This document shows positions 55,154 to 63,912 of a DNA stretch of 64,000 nt, piece by piece. This DNA is from JABFSM01 sp963762545 (GTDB lineage: Bacteria > Gemmatimonadota > Gemmatimonadetes > Gemmatimonadales > GWC2-71-9): the NCBI GenBank assembly GCA_963762545.1, contig CAVXLC010000001.1:558001-622000 (forward strand), read 5' to 3'. The position numbers and the translations under genes were made by a program. How positions within the stretch are numbered: the first letter of the stretch is position 1; each line of letters begins with the position of its first letter. Under the pieces are notes generated by a model. That model was given only the letters and a program-made list of their open reading frames with translations, was not told where the DNA came from and ran no database searches.

Positions 55154-56658
55154 CAGGCCCTTGCCCGCCGGCGGCGAAACCGCCCCAGGAGGAGGTCCGC
55201 CAGATCGCCGAGGTCCCCGCCCCGGGTCGAGCCGAATTCCCGATTCACCCGGATCAATCCCAGGATTCCCGCCACCAGCACGATCACGTTGGGCAGCCAC
55301 ATCGCCAGCGCGGCCGAGATGACTCCCCGGTCGGCGAGCTGCTCGCCGGCCGTCAGGGCCACGTAAAACAGCGCGAAGATCACCAGGCTCGCGCCGATGA
55401 CCAGCCCGATCCCGCCGCGCGGAAACCGGAGCGCCAGCGCGATGCCGATGAGCACGAAGGTCAGGCACGCGACCGAGAGAGTGTACTTCTTATGGATTTC
55501 CACCGTGAACTGGTTGACGTCCCGCTGCGCGAATTCCTGGTTTTCCTTCGCGATCGTGGCATCCGAGATGGACGAGAACGCCGCGGCGTAGCGCCCCGAG
55601 GCCCTCGCGGCCGAATCCGCCGCGGGCGGCCCGGGCGCGGGCTGGGCCGATATGGCCTGCGCCGACGCGGCCCTGGGAAGCAGCAGCTTGGCCATCCAGC
55701 GCTCGAGCTTCCGCCAGGGCCCGCAGCGGGGCGTCACGGTCGCGACGGCGGGCGGCGCCTCCTGTACGCCCCACAGGTGCATCAGGGCCCGCACGTCGTT
55801 TCCGGCGAGGGCGTTCCGGTGCTTGGCCGAGGCGGCCACCGTCAGGCGGGAAGTGGCCACCCGATCCATCATCTCGCAAGTGGTCATTTCGCGATCGCCC
55901 CGCTCGACCGAGCCGAAGCTCTGCTTGAAGGCGTTCTCGATGTCCCGGACCTTGATGGTATTGGAGGTGAACCGGGTGGTATTCACCGTCCCGGGTTCGG
56001 CCGTCTTGTATTCGTGGACCTGGCCGGAATAGAGCCGCAGGCCGAGATCCTTTTGCCCGTTCTCGAAGGCCATGGTGCCGCTGTCGGCGTAGATCACCCG
56101 GCGGCCGTCGGCCGGGCTCATGTCGTAGATCACCACTTCGCGCATGTGTCCCGAGCCGGCCTCGATGACGCTCGCCTGCAGGAAGTACTGCGAGCCCGGC
56201 AGGTTGTTCATCGTCTGTTCTTTGAGCGAGAACGTCGGCTTCTTCTGGCCGATGTCGGTCTGGAGATTGAGCAGCCGGAGGTTGGTGCGGGGAAGCACCT
56301 GATCCACGAAGAAGAAGTTGGCCGCCGCCAGCGCGATGCCGGCCCAGAACACCGGCCGGACCATCTGCACCACGCTGATGCCCGACGCGCGCATGGCGGT
56401 GATCTCGTTGTCCACCCCCATCTGGCTGAATCCGTACAGGACCGCCACCAGGATGGCCATGGGCAGCGTCAGTGCCACGATGAAGGGGATGAACAGCACC
56501 AGCACCTCGGTGATTACACCCGCGGGGAGTCCCTTGCCCACCAGGTCGCCGAACCGCCGGGACAGCTGATTGAGCATCAGCATCCCGGTCAGCGCCCCCC
56601 AGGAGAACAGGAACGGCCCGAAGACCGACCGGAGGATGTGGGAGCGGAGCAGGCGCAT
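55153..56658 (-). CDS. LPS export permease LptF-type protein with an enlarged periplasmic domain
   Basis: The protein has 501 residues against ~360 usual. Helices 1-3 (e.g. F-L-F-S-W-G-A-L-T-G-M-L-M) and the cytoplasmic M-R-A-S-G-I-S loop are typical. The excess lies after the jellyroll at ~residues 280-370: a low-complexity Ala/Pro-rich stretch with an amphipathic start (K-L-E-R-W-M-A-K-L-L-L) and an A-S-A-Q-A-I-S-A-Q-P-A-P-G motif, before the last three helices. It functions with LptG and the LptB ATPase. The insertion could bind LptC/LptA or be a lineage trait. Confidence 0.87.
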   Translation of the reverse strand: MRLLRSHILRSVFGPFLFSWGALTGMLMLNQLSRRFGDLVGKGLPAGVITEVLVLFIPFIVALTLPMAILVAVLYGFSQMGVDNEITAMRASGISVVQMVRPVFWAGIALAAANFFFVDQVLPRTNLRLLNLQTDIGQKKPTFSLKEQTMNNLPGSQYFLQASVIEAGSGHMREVVIYDMSPADGRRVIYADSGTMAFENGQKDLGLRLYSGQVHEYKTAEPGTVNTTRFTSNTIKVRDIENAFKQSFGSVERGDREMTTCEMMDRVATSRLTVAASAKHRNALAGNDVRALMHLWGVQEAPPAVATVTPRCGPWRKLERWMAKLLLPRAASAQAISAQPAPGPPAADSAARASGRYAAAFSSISDATIAKENQEFAQRDVNQFTVEIHKKYTLSVACLTFVLIGIALALRFPRGGIGLVIGASLVIFALFYVALTAGEQLADRGVISAALAMWLPNVIVLVAGILGLIRVNREFGSTRGGDLGDLADLLLGRFRRRRARA

Positions 56659-56739
56659 GCTGAAAGGTAATGCCCGGACCCTTCCCTTCGTCGCCGCCCC
56701 CTCTTACTTCTCACCACTCACCTCTCACCCCGCGTCCCC

Positions 56740-57660
56740 ATGCGACCGATCCTCGCCGCTGTGCTCATGCTCGCAGGGTGCGAAGGCCGGGCGCCGTCGC
56801 CCCCCCGGGAGTTCGACGGCGCGCTCGCCCTCCGGTACGTGGAGGCCCAGCTCGCCTTCGGGCCCCGGATCCCGGGCGGCGAAGGGCACCGCCGGATGGC
56901 GGCCTGGCTGGACAGTCTGCTCCGGACCCGCGCCGATTCGGTCGAGGTGCAGCGCTGGACCCACGTCACCCGGGAAGGCGTGTCCCTCCCGCTGGTCAAC
57001 TATCTGGCCCGCTTCAATCCGGCCGCGCCGGCCCGGCTGCTGTTCCTGGCCCACTGGGACACCCGACCCAGAGCCGACGCCGCGGCGAGCCGCGACAGCA
57101 CGCTGCCGGTGCCCGGCGCCAACGATGGCGCCTCCGGCGTCGCGGTGCTGCTCGCCATGGCCGACGCCCTCAAGAAGGCGCCGCCGGGCGTCGGGGTAGA
57201 CCTCCTGTTCGTGGACGGGGAAGACTACGGCAGCTTCGACCAGGGCAAGGATCAGGATGTGCTGCTCGGCTCGCGCTACTACGCCGCGCACCTGCCGGCG
57301 GGGCCGCCGCCGCGCTTCGCCGTGCTGTTCGACATGGTGGGCGACAAGGATCTGCGAATCCAGCGGGAAGGCAGTTCGGTGACGGGCGCCCCGGACGTCG
57401 TGGAGGCGGTATGGGATCTGGCCGATCGTCTGGGGTACGCCAAGGTGTTCGTCGACGAAGACGGGTTTGCCATCACCGACGACCACACCCCGCTGCAGGA
57501 AGCGGGTATTCGGGCGATCGACCTCATCGATTTCGACTACGGGCCGGGGAATAAGTGGCATCACACGCCCGATGATACCGCGGACAAGGTGAGCGCCGCG
57601 AGCCTGCAGATCGTGGGCGATGTCGGGATGGGGCTGGTGCGCGTGGCCAAGCCCGCGTAA
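56740..57660 (+). CDS. M28-family zinc peptidase, lipoprotein
   Basis: The protein has 306 residues with a lipobox L-M-L-A-G-C at Cys14. The two-zinc ligands are visible in order: H in A-H-W-D-T-R-P, D in G-A-N-D-G-A-S-G, Glu pair in D-G-E-D-Y-G, D in D-M-V-G-D-K-D, and H in H-H-T-P-D-D-T. The set resembles glutaminyl-cyclase-like M28 enzymes as well as aminopeptidases. It acts outside the inner membrane. It is divergent from lptF across 81 bases. Confidence 0.88.
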   Translation: MRPILAAVLMLAGCEGRAPSPPREFDGALALRYVEAQLAFGPRIPGGEGHRRMAAWLDSLLRTRADSVEVQRWTHVTREGVSLPLVNYLARFNPAAPARLLFLAHWDTRPRADAAASRDSTLPVPGANDGASGVAVLLAMADALKKAPPGVGVDLLFVDGEDYGSFDQGKDQDVLLGSRYYAAHLPAGPPPRFAVLFDMVGDKDLRIQREGSSVTGAPDVVEAVWDLADRLGYAKVFVDEDGFAITDDHTPLQEAGIRAIDLIDFDYGPGNKWHHTPDDTADKVSAASLQIVGDVGMGLVRVAKPA

Positions 57661-57722
57661 GCGGGTCACGCTCGGCGTGATGCGGGTCCGGCATATCGGA
57701 CGGTCTGCTCCTAGGATGGCGC

Positions 57723-58388
57723 ATGAGCCGCGAACCGCGCGCCGTCCTCCTGCTGCTCGGACTGGCCGTGGCCGGGCACGCCGGCCGGCTCCTGTTGTCT
57801 CGGCCCGGCGCAGCGCCCGGCTCGATCCTCATCTCGCCGAGCGCCGACCGGGCCGACCCGGCCCGACAGCGTGCCCGCTCGACCCAGCTTTCCCGGCCCC
57901 TCGGAGCCAATGAAACGGTCGACCTCAATCGGGCTCCGGCCGAAGAGATCGCCCGACTTCCCCGGATTGGCATGTCACTGGCAAAGCGCATCGTGGCATT
58001 CCGCACCGCGCACGGCCCATTTCGGGGCCCGGCAGACCTGGACCGGGTCCCAGGAGTGGGATCGGCGCTGCTCGCGGTTCTTCAAGACAAGGTGAGCTTC
58101 GGGGCGGTCGCGACGGAAGTGCGTACCCCGTCTAACGATGCAAGTCTTAGCACTCCAAGAGCTTCCGTCCCGCCGACCGGGGGCTGGAGCGGCGGCCTGG
58201 TGGACCTGAACTCGGCGTCGGAGGCGGAGCTGGTGGCCCTCCCCGGAATCGGGGTGGCCCGGGCCCGGGCGATTCTGGCATATCGCCGGGACAAGGGGTC
58301 ATTCGCCGCAGTGTCGGATCTTGGCAGGGTAGCAGGGTTTGGGCGGTCCCTGGTGGCCCGTTTGACCCCCTATCTGGTGGCTCGGTAG
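57723..58388 (+). CDS. ComEA-like protein with two helix-hairpin-helix domains
   Basis: The protein has 221 residues with a hydrophobic N-terminal anchor. Two helix-hairpin-helix modules are each introduced by V-D-L-N: one with L-P-R-I-G-M-S-L-A-K-R-I (~60-118), the other with L-P-G-I-G-V-A-R-A-R-A-I (~158-218). ComEA-type proteins bind DNA in the periplasm during uptake. Its position just before pilB-pilT-pilC fits natural transformation by a type IV pilus. The AGGA site before the ATG is good. Confidence 0.85.
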   Translation: MSREPRAVLLLLGLAVAGHAGRLLLSRPGAAPGSILISPSADRADPARQRARSTQLSRPLGANETVDLNRAPAEEIARLPRIGMSLAKRIVAFRTAHGPFRGPADLDRVPGVGSALLAVLQDKVSFGAVATEVRTPSNDASLSTPRASVPPTGGWSGGLVDLNSASEAELVALPGIGVARARAILAYRRDKGSFAAVSDLGRVAGFGRSLVARLTPYLVAR

Positions 58389-58428
58389 CGATGGACGCGG
58401 ACTCGTCAATTCGGGAGATCGGCACGGC

Positions 58429-60147
58429 ATGACCACGGCGGCGCTACCCTCCGATCGACTCGGGGACATCCTGGTCAAGGAAGGCCTGCTCTCGCGCGAG
58501 AAGCTCGCGCAGGCGCTGACGGAGCATCGCGCCTCCAACATGCCCCTCGGCTTCATCCTCGCCAAGCAGAACCTGGTGCCGGAGGTGGAAATCACCCGGA
58601 TCGTCGCGCGGCAGCTCCGCGTGCCCGCGGTGGATCTCTCCCGGTTCGAGGTGGACGCCAAGATCGTCAAGCTGATCCCCGCCGACATCGCCAAGCGGCA
58701 CATCGTGCTGCCGCTCAAGCGCGAGGGGCGCACCCTCACCGTGGCGATGGCCAACCCCACCGACCAGGTGCTGCTGCAGGAGCTCCGGTTCATCACCCGG
58801 TACGACCTGTTCCCGGTCTTCGCCGGCGAATTCACGCTCCGGACCCTGATCGACAAGTACTACGACGCCTCGGACCAGCAGCTCGCCACGATCCTCAAGG
58901 ACATGGAGGGCCTGGCCGAAGACGTCGAAGTGGTCGCGGAGACCGAAGACGAAGGCGCCTCCCAGGCCCAGATCGACGACGCGCCGGTGGTCAAGCTGAT
59001 CAACGGTATTCTGACCGACGCGGTGCAGCGGGGCGCGAGCGACATCCACGTGGAGTCCTTCGAGCACGAAATGCGGGTGCGGTACCGGGTGGACGGCGCG
59101 CTGCACGAGGTCATGAAGCCGCCGCTCCGGATGAAGGCGGCGCTCATCTCCCGGATCAAGATTCTCTCCCAGCTCAACATCGCGGAGCGCCGGGTGCCCC
59201 AGGACGGGCGGCTCAAGCTCAAGATGGGCAACCGGGTCATCGACTTCCGGGTGTCCACGCTGCCCTGCCTGTTCGGCGAGAAGATCGTGCTCCGAATCCT
59301 GGACAAGGGCAACCTGACGCTGGACCTCGCAACCTTCGGGTTCGAGCCCAAGCAGGAGCAGGATCTGCTCAGGGCCATTCTCAATCCCTACGGCATGGTC
59401 CTGGTCACCGGCCCCACCGGCTCGGGCAAGACGACGACCCTCTACTCCGCCCTTCAGCGGATCAATACCATCGACTCAAACATCATGACGGCGGAGGACC
59501 CGGTCGAGTACAACCTGCACGGCATCAACCAGGTGCAGGTGCGGAGCGAAATCGGGCTGACCTTCGCGGCGGCGCTGAAGGCGTTTCTGCGGCAGGACCC
59601 CAACGTTATCATGATCGGCGAAGTTCGAGACCTGGAAACCGGCGGCATCGCCATCAAGGCGGCCCTGACCGGCCACCTGGTGCTGTCCACGCTGCATACC
59701 AACGATGCGGCCAGCACCATCACCCGGCTCATCGACATGGGCGTGGAGGCCTTCAACGTCTCGGCCGCCGTCAATCTGGTGGTGGCCCAGCGGCTGGTCC
59801 GCCGCATCTGCAAGGATTGCAAGGCCCCAGCCACCTACCGGCCGGAAGAAATCAAGTCGTTGTCCCACGCGGGCACGAATCTTGACGAGATTCGGGCGAT
59901 TCCCTTCATGAAGGGCAAGGGCTGCGAGACCTGCGGCGGCACCGGGTATAAGGGTCGCGCCGGGCTCTACGAGGTCATGGCGATGAGTCCGGAGATCCGC
60001 CGGATGATCCTGCGGGGCGCTTCGGCAACCGAATTGCGCGATATGGCGGTCGAGGAAGGCATGCTCACCCTTCGCATGGACGGCATCGTGAAAATCAAGA
60101 AGGGAGTCACGACCCTGGAAGAGGTCGTGAAGGAGACCTCGGGATGA
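58429..60147 (+). CDS. pilB: Type IV pilus assembly ATPase PilB
   Basis: The protein has 572 residues. Residues ~1-150 are a MshEN domain beginning R-L-G-D-I-L-V-K-E-G-L-L, a fold that can bind c-di-GMP, although the second motif ends in H where Q is usual. Then come Walker A G-P-T-G-S-G-K-T-T (~328), the Asp and His boxes, and a zinc tetracysteine pair C-K-D-C (~460) and C-E-T-C (~498). It powers pilus extension from the cytoplasm. Its stop overlaps the pilT start (ATGA). Confidence 0.95.
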   Translation: MTTAALPSDRLGDILVKEGLLSREKLAQALTEHRASNMPLGFILAKQNLVPEVEITRIVARQLRVPAVDLSRFEVDAKIVKLIPADIAKRHIVLPLKREGRTLTVAMANPTDQVLLQELRFITRYDLFPVFAGEFTLRTLIDKYYDASDQQLATILKDMEGLAEDVEVVAETEDEGASQAQIDDAPVVKLINGILTDAVQRGASDIHVESFEHEMRVRYRVDGALHEVMKPPLRMKAALISRIKILSQLNIAERRVPQDGRLKLKMGNRVIDFRVSTLPCLFGEKIVLRILDKGNLTLDLATFGFEPKQEQDLLRAILNPYGMVLVTGPTGSGKTTTLYSALQRINTIDSNIMTAEDPVEYNLHGINQVQVRSEIGLTFAAALKAFLRQDPNVIMIGEVRDLETGGIAIKAALTGHLVLSTLHTNDAASTITRLIDMGVEAFNVSAAVNLVVAQRLVRRICKDCKAPATYRPEEIKSLSHAGTNLDEIRAIPFMKGKGCETCGGTGYKGRAGLYEVMAMSPEIRRMILRGASATELRDMAVEEGMLTLRMDGIVKIKKGVTTLEEVVKETSG

Positions 60148-61271
60148 GCCTGAATCTGCGGGCCCTGCTGCAGGAGATGATCGAGCGGGAGGCCTCGGAC
60201 CTCCATGTGACCGCCGGCGAGCGCCCCAAGCTGCGCATCGACGGCGACATCACCAATTCCTCGATCGAGCACGTGCTCACGCCGAAGGACACCCTGCAGC
60301 TCGCCTATTCGGTGCTGACGGAGCAGCAGAAGAAGCGGTTCGAGTTCGAGGACGAGCTCGACTTCTCGTTCGGCATCCAGAACCTGGCCCGCTTCCGCGG
60401 CAACGTGTTCAAGCAGCGCGGCTGCGTGGCCATGGTGCTCCGGATGATTCCCTTCAGCGTCCGGACCTTCGAGGACCTGGGCCTGCCGCCGGTGACCGCC
60501 AAGCTGGCGGAGCGGCCCCGCGGGCTCATCCTGGTCACCGGGCCCACCGGCTCCGGCAAGTCCACCACGCTGGCGGCCATGCTCGACAAGATCAACAAGG
60601 AGCGGAAGGGCCACATCATCACGGTCGAGGACCCGATCGAGTTCATCCACCGCCACCAGAGCTGCATCGTCAACCAGCGGGAAATCGGTACCGACACCAA
60701 GAGCTTCGCCGCCGCGCTCAAGTACGCGCTCCGGGAAGACCCCGACATCATCCTGGTCGGCGAAATGCGGGATCTGGAAACCATCGCCGCGGCGCTCACC
60801 ATCGCGGAAACCGGGCACCTGGTGCTGGCCACGCTGCACACCAACTCGGCCGCCGAGTCCATCAACCGCATCATCGACGTCTTCCCGGCCAGCCAGCAGC
60901 CCCAGGTCCGGGCCCAGCTCGCCTTCGTCCTGGAAGGCGTGCTGACCCAGTGCCTGCTCCAGCGGTCGCGGGGCAAGGGCCGGGTCATGGCCTGTGAGAT
61001 CATGGTGGCCACGCCGGCCATCCGGGCGCTGATCCGGGACGACAAGGTGCACCAGATCTACTCGGCGCTGCAGTCCGGCAAGAAACACGGGATGCAGACG
61101 ATGGTGGATTCGCTGTACCAGATGTACATGAATCGCGAGGTCACCAAGGACGAATGTCTGCGGGTGGCCGGTGACGCGAATGAATTCCTCCGGGCGATCG
61201 GCGAAAAGCCGATCGAGGAGCAGGGCATCGCCTCGGTGGACAAGGCGGGCCCCGCGGTGCTCCGCCGCTAG
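60144..61271 (+). CDS. pilT: Type IV pilus retraction ATPase PilT
   Basis: The protein has 375 residues with the PilT N-domain, Walker A G-P-T-G-S-G-K-S-T-T (~132), Walker B with the E-M-R-D segment, and the C-terminal A-I-R-A-L-I-R-D-D-K-V equivalent to the A-I-R-N-L-I-R-E motif needed for retraction. No tetracysteine is present, as expected. It works with PilB and PilC in pilus retraction, twitching and DNA uptake. Confidence 0.95.
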   Translation: MSLNLRALLQEMIEREASDLHVTAGERPKLRIDGDITNSSIEHVLTPKDTLQLAYSVLTEQQKKRFEFEDELDFSFGIQNLARFRGNVFKQRGCVAMVLRMIPFSVRTFEDLGLPPVTAKLAERPRGLILVTGPTGSGKSTTLAAMLDKINKERKGHIITVEDPIEFIHRHQSCIVNQREIGTDTKSFAAALKYALREDPDIILVGEMRDLETIAAALTIAETGHLVLATLHTNSAAESINRIIDVFPASQQPQVRAQLAFVLEGVLTQCLLQRSRGKGRVMACEIMVATPAIRALIRDDKVHQIYSALQSGKKHGMQTMVDSLYQMYMNREVTKDECLRVAGDANEFLRAIGEKPIEEQGIASVDKAGPAVLRR

Positions 61272-61292
61272 ACCCTGACGGGAGACCCAACC

Positions 61293-62498
61293 ATGCCGAT
61301 GTTCGAGTATACCGCCAAGAACGCCACCAGCGGCCAGATCCTGAAGGGGACGCTGGATGTCCCGACCAAGGAAGAGGTCATCGCGTTCATCCGGAAGAAC
61401 CGGATGATCCTGGTGAGCACCCGGGTCGCCCCGGCCCAGGTCCGGCTGCCCTCGCTCCGGAAGGGCGTGAGCACCAGGGACGTGGTCATCTTCACGCGGC
61501 AGTTCGCCACGATGATCAACGCCGGTCTGCCGCTGGTGCAGTCGCTCTCCATCCTGGCGCAGCAGACCGAAAACAAGACTCTCAAGGAAGTCACCAAGGC
61601 GGTGGTGTACGACGTGGAGGCCGGTAACACACTGGCCGACGCGCTGCGCAAGCACCCCAAGGCCTTTCCCGAGCTCTATGTGAACATGGTCGCGGCGGGC
61701 GAGGCCGGCGGCATTCTGGACACCATTCTGCTCCGACTGGCCACTTTTCTCGAAAAGAACGACGCGCTGGTCCGCAAGGTGAAGGGCGCGATGGTGTACC
61801 CGGCGGTCATCATCTCGGTCGCGGTCATCGCGGTGGCGGTCCTGCTCATCTTCGTCATCCCGACCTTCTCGTCGATGTTCGCGTCGGTCAACATGACCCT
61901 GCCACTGCCGACCCGGGTGGTCATTGGCGCATCGCACGTCCTGCTCCGCTACTGGTGGCTGATCATCGGCGCCATCGGTGTGGGCCTGTTCGGCCTCCGG
62001 CAGTACTACGGTACCTCCAACGGCAAGAAGGGCATCGACGGCGCGCTGCTCAAGGCGCCGGTGCTGGGAGACCTGCTCCGGAAATCCGCGGTGTCCCGGT
62101 TCACCCGCACGCTGGGCACCCTCATCTCCTCGGGCGTATCGATCCTGGACGGGCTCGAGATCACCGCCAAGACCGCCGGCAACCGGGTCATCCACGATGC
62201 GATCATGTCGTCCCGCCAGTCGATCGCCGGCGGCGAGACCATCGCCGGCCCGCTGCTGGCCTCCGGTGTCTTCCCGCCGATGGTGATCTCCATGATCTCC
62301 GTCGGTGAGCAGACCGGCGGCCTCGACGAGATGCTGGCCAAGATCGCGGACTTCTACGACGCCGAGGTCGACGTCGCGGTCAGCGCGTTGCTGTCCCTCA
62401 TGGAGCCGATCATGATCGTCGTGCTCGGCGTCATCGTCGGCGGCATGGTGGTGGCGATGTACCTCCCGATTTTCGACATGGTGAACGCGGTCCAGTAG
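61293..62498 (+). CDS. pilC: Type IV pilus inner-membrane platform protein PilC
   Basis: The protein has 401 residues with two GspF-type repeats, each a helical cytoplasmic domain (F-T-R-Q-F-A-T-M-I-N-A-G-L-P-L in the first; F-T-R-T-L-G-T-L-I-S-S-G-V-S-I in the second) followed by membrane helices. PilC anchors the PilB and PilT motors. Start is the ATG at 61293. A terminator-like hairpin follows. No pilin, pilM-Q or pilD gene is within the window. Confidence 0.95.
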   Translation: MPMFEYTAKNATSGQILKGTLDVPTKEEVIAFIRKNRMILVSTRVAPAQVRLPSLRKGVSTRDVVIFTRQFATMINAGLPLVQSLSILAQQTENKTLKEVTKAVVYDVEAGNTLADALRKHPKAFPELYVNMVAAGEAGGILDTILLRLATFLEKNDALVRKVKGAMVYPAVIISVAVIAVAVLLIFVIPTFSSMFASVNMTLPLPTRVVIGASHVLLRYWWLIIGAIGVGLFGLRQYYGTSNGKKGIDGALLKAPVLGDLLRKSAVSRFTRTLGTLISSGVSILDGLEITAKTAGNRVIHDAIMSSRQSIAGGETIAGPLLASGVFPPMVISMISVGEQTGGLDEMLAKIADFYDAEVDVAVSALLSLMEPIMIVVLGVIVGGMVVAMYLPIFDMVNAVQ

Positions 62499-62517
62499 GC
62501 CGCCTGCACCGGCAGAC

Positions 62518-62552
62518 GCGGGGCCGGGCGGCGCCCATGGGCGACGCCCCGC
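62518..62552 (+). terminator. Possible terminator after pilC
   Basis: GCGGGGC (62518-62524) and GCCCCGC (62546-62552) are perfect 7-base arms around an inner GC-rich palindromic stretch, followed by TCGTGTTTG. The position 20 bases after the pilC stop fits a terminator. The T-tract is weak. Confidence 0.5.
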
Positions 62553-62781
62553 TCGTGTTTGAAAGTGATCCACCGCCGGTCCCGACGGGGCCCCGGCCCG
62601 AGGCGCCCGGCGGCGATTGACGGCTTCTGCGAGAGCCGGATCCTGCGCGCCGGAGGAAACCCGTTGCGAGCGCGCGAGTTCCGGGCGCGGTCCCGGGGGT
62701 GCGGGTCTTGCTAGAGTCTTTCCATCCTCAAGATATTGGTGCGTCTGCGCCGATCCTCCGCTCCTCATTGGGAAGGTGCTC

Positions 62782-63396
62782 ATGTCGAAATCATTTCGCC
62801 TCGCCGCGCTCCCGGCCGTCCTCACCGCCCTGGCGGTCCCCCTCGCCGCTCAGCAAGCAATGGAACAGCCGCGCCTTCACGCGGTCGAGCTGACCTTTCA
62901 TGGCGGGTACTTCCAGCCCGGGGGCACCGCTGGCGCCATCGGAGGCATCAACCTAACCCGGCGCCCGGCGTGGGTCGGCGGCGCCCGGTTTGACGCCTAT
63001 GCCCCGGGCGGCCGGTGGGGCGTCGAGGCCGCGGCCAGCTACTCCCCGGAGCGCATTCTCCAAAGCGGCTCGGCCGGCAACATCGGATCCCGCCGCACCA
63101 ATGCCCTGATCGGCACCGCCAAGTTCCTGATCGGGCGCAGCCCGAGAAAACCAGGCCTCTCCTACATGCTGAGCGCCGGCCTGGGCGCGCTGCACCGCAA
63201 GAAGAGCGTGCTCGATTCCAGCATAAAGTCCACCGACGTCACCGGCGTGGCCGGGCTGATGATCCGGATCCCCATAGATGGCCAGGTCGGTCTCCGCCTC
63301 GACGGCGACGCCCTCCTGTACAACGCCGACTACGGCACCGGCAAGAAGATGCGCAGCGATCTGGTGCTGACCGCGGGCCTGGGAATCTCCTGGTAA
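62782..63396 (+). CDS. Exported barrel-like protein of unknown function
   Basis: The protein has 204 residues with a signal peptide ending L-A-A-Q. The mature part shows alternating strands (A-V-E-L-T-F-H-G-G-Y-F, V-E-A-A-A-S-Y-S-P, V-L-T-A-G-L-G-I-S-W), fitting a small outer-membrane barrel. No family is recognised. The GGAAGG site supports the ATG at 62782; the longer open frame from 62617 is not protein-like. It has its own 12-bp terminator hairpin and is apart from the pilus operon. Confidence 0.6.
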   Translation: MSKSFRLAALPAVLTALAVPLAAQQAMEQPRLHAVELTFHGGYFQPGGTAGAIGGINLTRRPAWVGGARFDAYAPGGRWGVEAAASYSPERILQSGSAGNIGSRRTNALIGTAKFLIGRSPRKPGLSYMLSAGLGALHRKKSVLDSSIKSTDVTGVAGLMIRIPIDGQVGLRLDGDALLYNADYGTGKKMRSDLVLTAGLGISW

Positions 63397-63422
63397 CCGG
63401 CCTCGGTCTCCCGGCGGTACCC

Positions 63423-63450
63423 CGACGCCCGGCCCTGCGGCCGGGCGTCG
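63423..63450 (+). terminator. Hairpin terminator after the barrel-like gene
   Basis: A perfect 12-bp stem (63423-63434 with 63439-63450) closes on a CTGC loop, 27 bases after the preceding stop and just before the copper-gene promoter. No T-run follows, so termination may need Rho or be partial. Confidence 0.65.
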
Positions 63451-63472
63451 CGCGTTCCACTCCTCGTCCCGA

Positions 63473-63502
63473 TTGACATAGGGGGTGGGGGTATATTATG
63501 AT
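63473..63502 (+). promoter_or_regulatory. Sigma70-like promoter with CsoR-like G-tract site
   Basis: TTGACA (63473-63478) and TATGAT (63497-63502) are 18 bases apart, a strong housekeeping promoter for the cupredoxin-copA unit. TATTAT at 63494 is an alternative -10 box. Between them is ATA, a G-tract with one central T (63481-63491), then TAT: a G-tract flanked by an A-T inverted repeat, the type of site bound by CsoR/RcnR-family metal sensors. Copper-controlled repression is inferred. No csoR gene is in the window. Confidence 0.6.
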
Positions 63503-63534
63503 GCGGGCGCAACCTGGCATCACCCGGAGCGCCC

Positions 63535-63912
63535 ATGTCGCTGGATCAGATCGCGGTACTCGTCGGCGGCATCGCCGCCATCGCCTGGGTGAATTGGTAT
63601 TTCTTCGTCGCCCGCCAGAGCAGCGCCGCCGCGACCCTGACTGATTCCGGTGTTCAGGAGGTGCGCATCGTCGTCGCGGGCGGATACACGCCCCAGGTCA
63701 TCCGGGTCAAAGCCGGCCGTCCGGTCCGGCTGGTGTTCGACCGGCGGGAGACCAATCCCTGTTCCGAAGAGATCGTGATTCCCGATTTCGGCATCCGCCG
63801 CTTCCTACCGTCCGGCGAAAAAACGGTGGTGGAGCTGAGTCCCGGGGGGCCGGGCGTGCATGAGATGACCTGCGGAATGGGAATGCTCCACGGCAAGGTG
63901 ATGGTCGAATGA
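63535..63912 (+). CDS. Membrane-anchored cupredoxin-domain protein
   Basis: The protein has 125 residues with an N-terminal membrane anchor (~6-25) and a cupredoxin beta-sandwich. Potential copper ligands are Cys76 (in T-N-P-C-S-E-E) and Cys113, Met115, Met117 and His119 in C-G-M-G-M-L-H-G. This type of protein commonly precedes copper-exporting ATPases and may bind or deliver copper outside the membrane. Its stop overlaps the start of the ATPase gene (ATGA). The promoter upstream carries a metal-sensor-like site. Confidence 0.85.
   Translation: MSLDQIAVLVGGIAAIAWVNWYFFVARQSSAAATLTDSGVQEVRIVVAGGYTPQVIRVKAGRPVRLVFDRRETNPCSEEIVIPDFGIRRFLPSGEKTVVELSPGGPGVHEMTCGMGMLHGKVMVE

Noticed and set aside
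59967..62825. A 952-codon minus-strand frame across pilT and pilC
   Set aside because: It is antisense to clear pilus genes and its translation is His/Asp/Arg-rich without domains.
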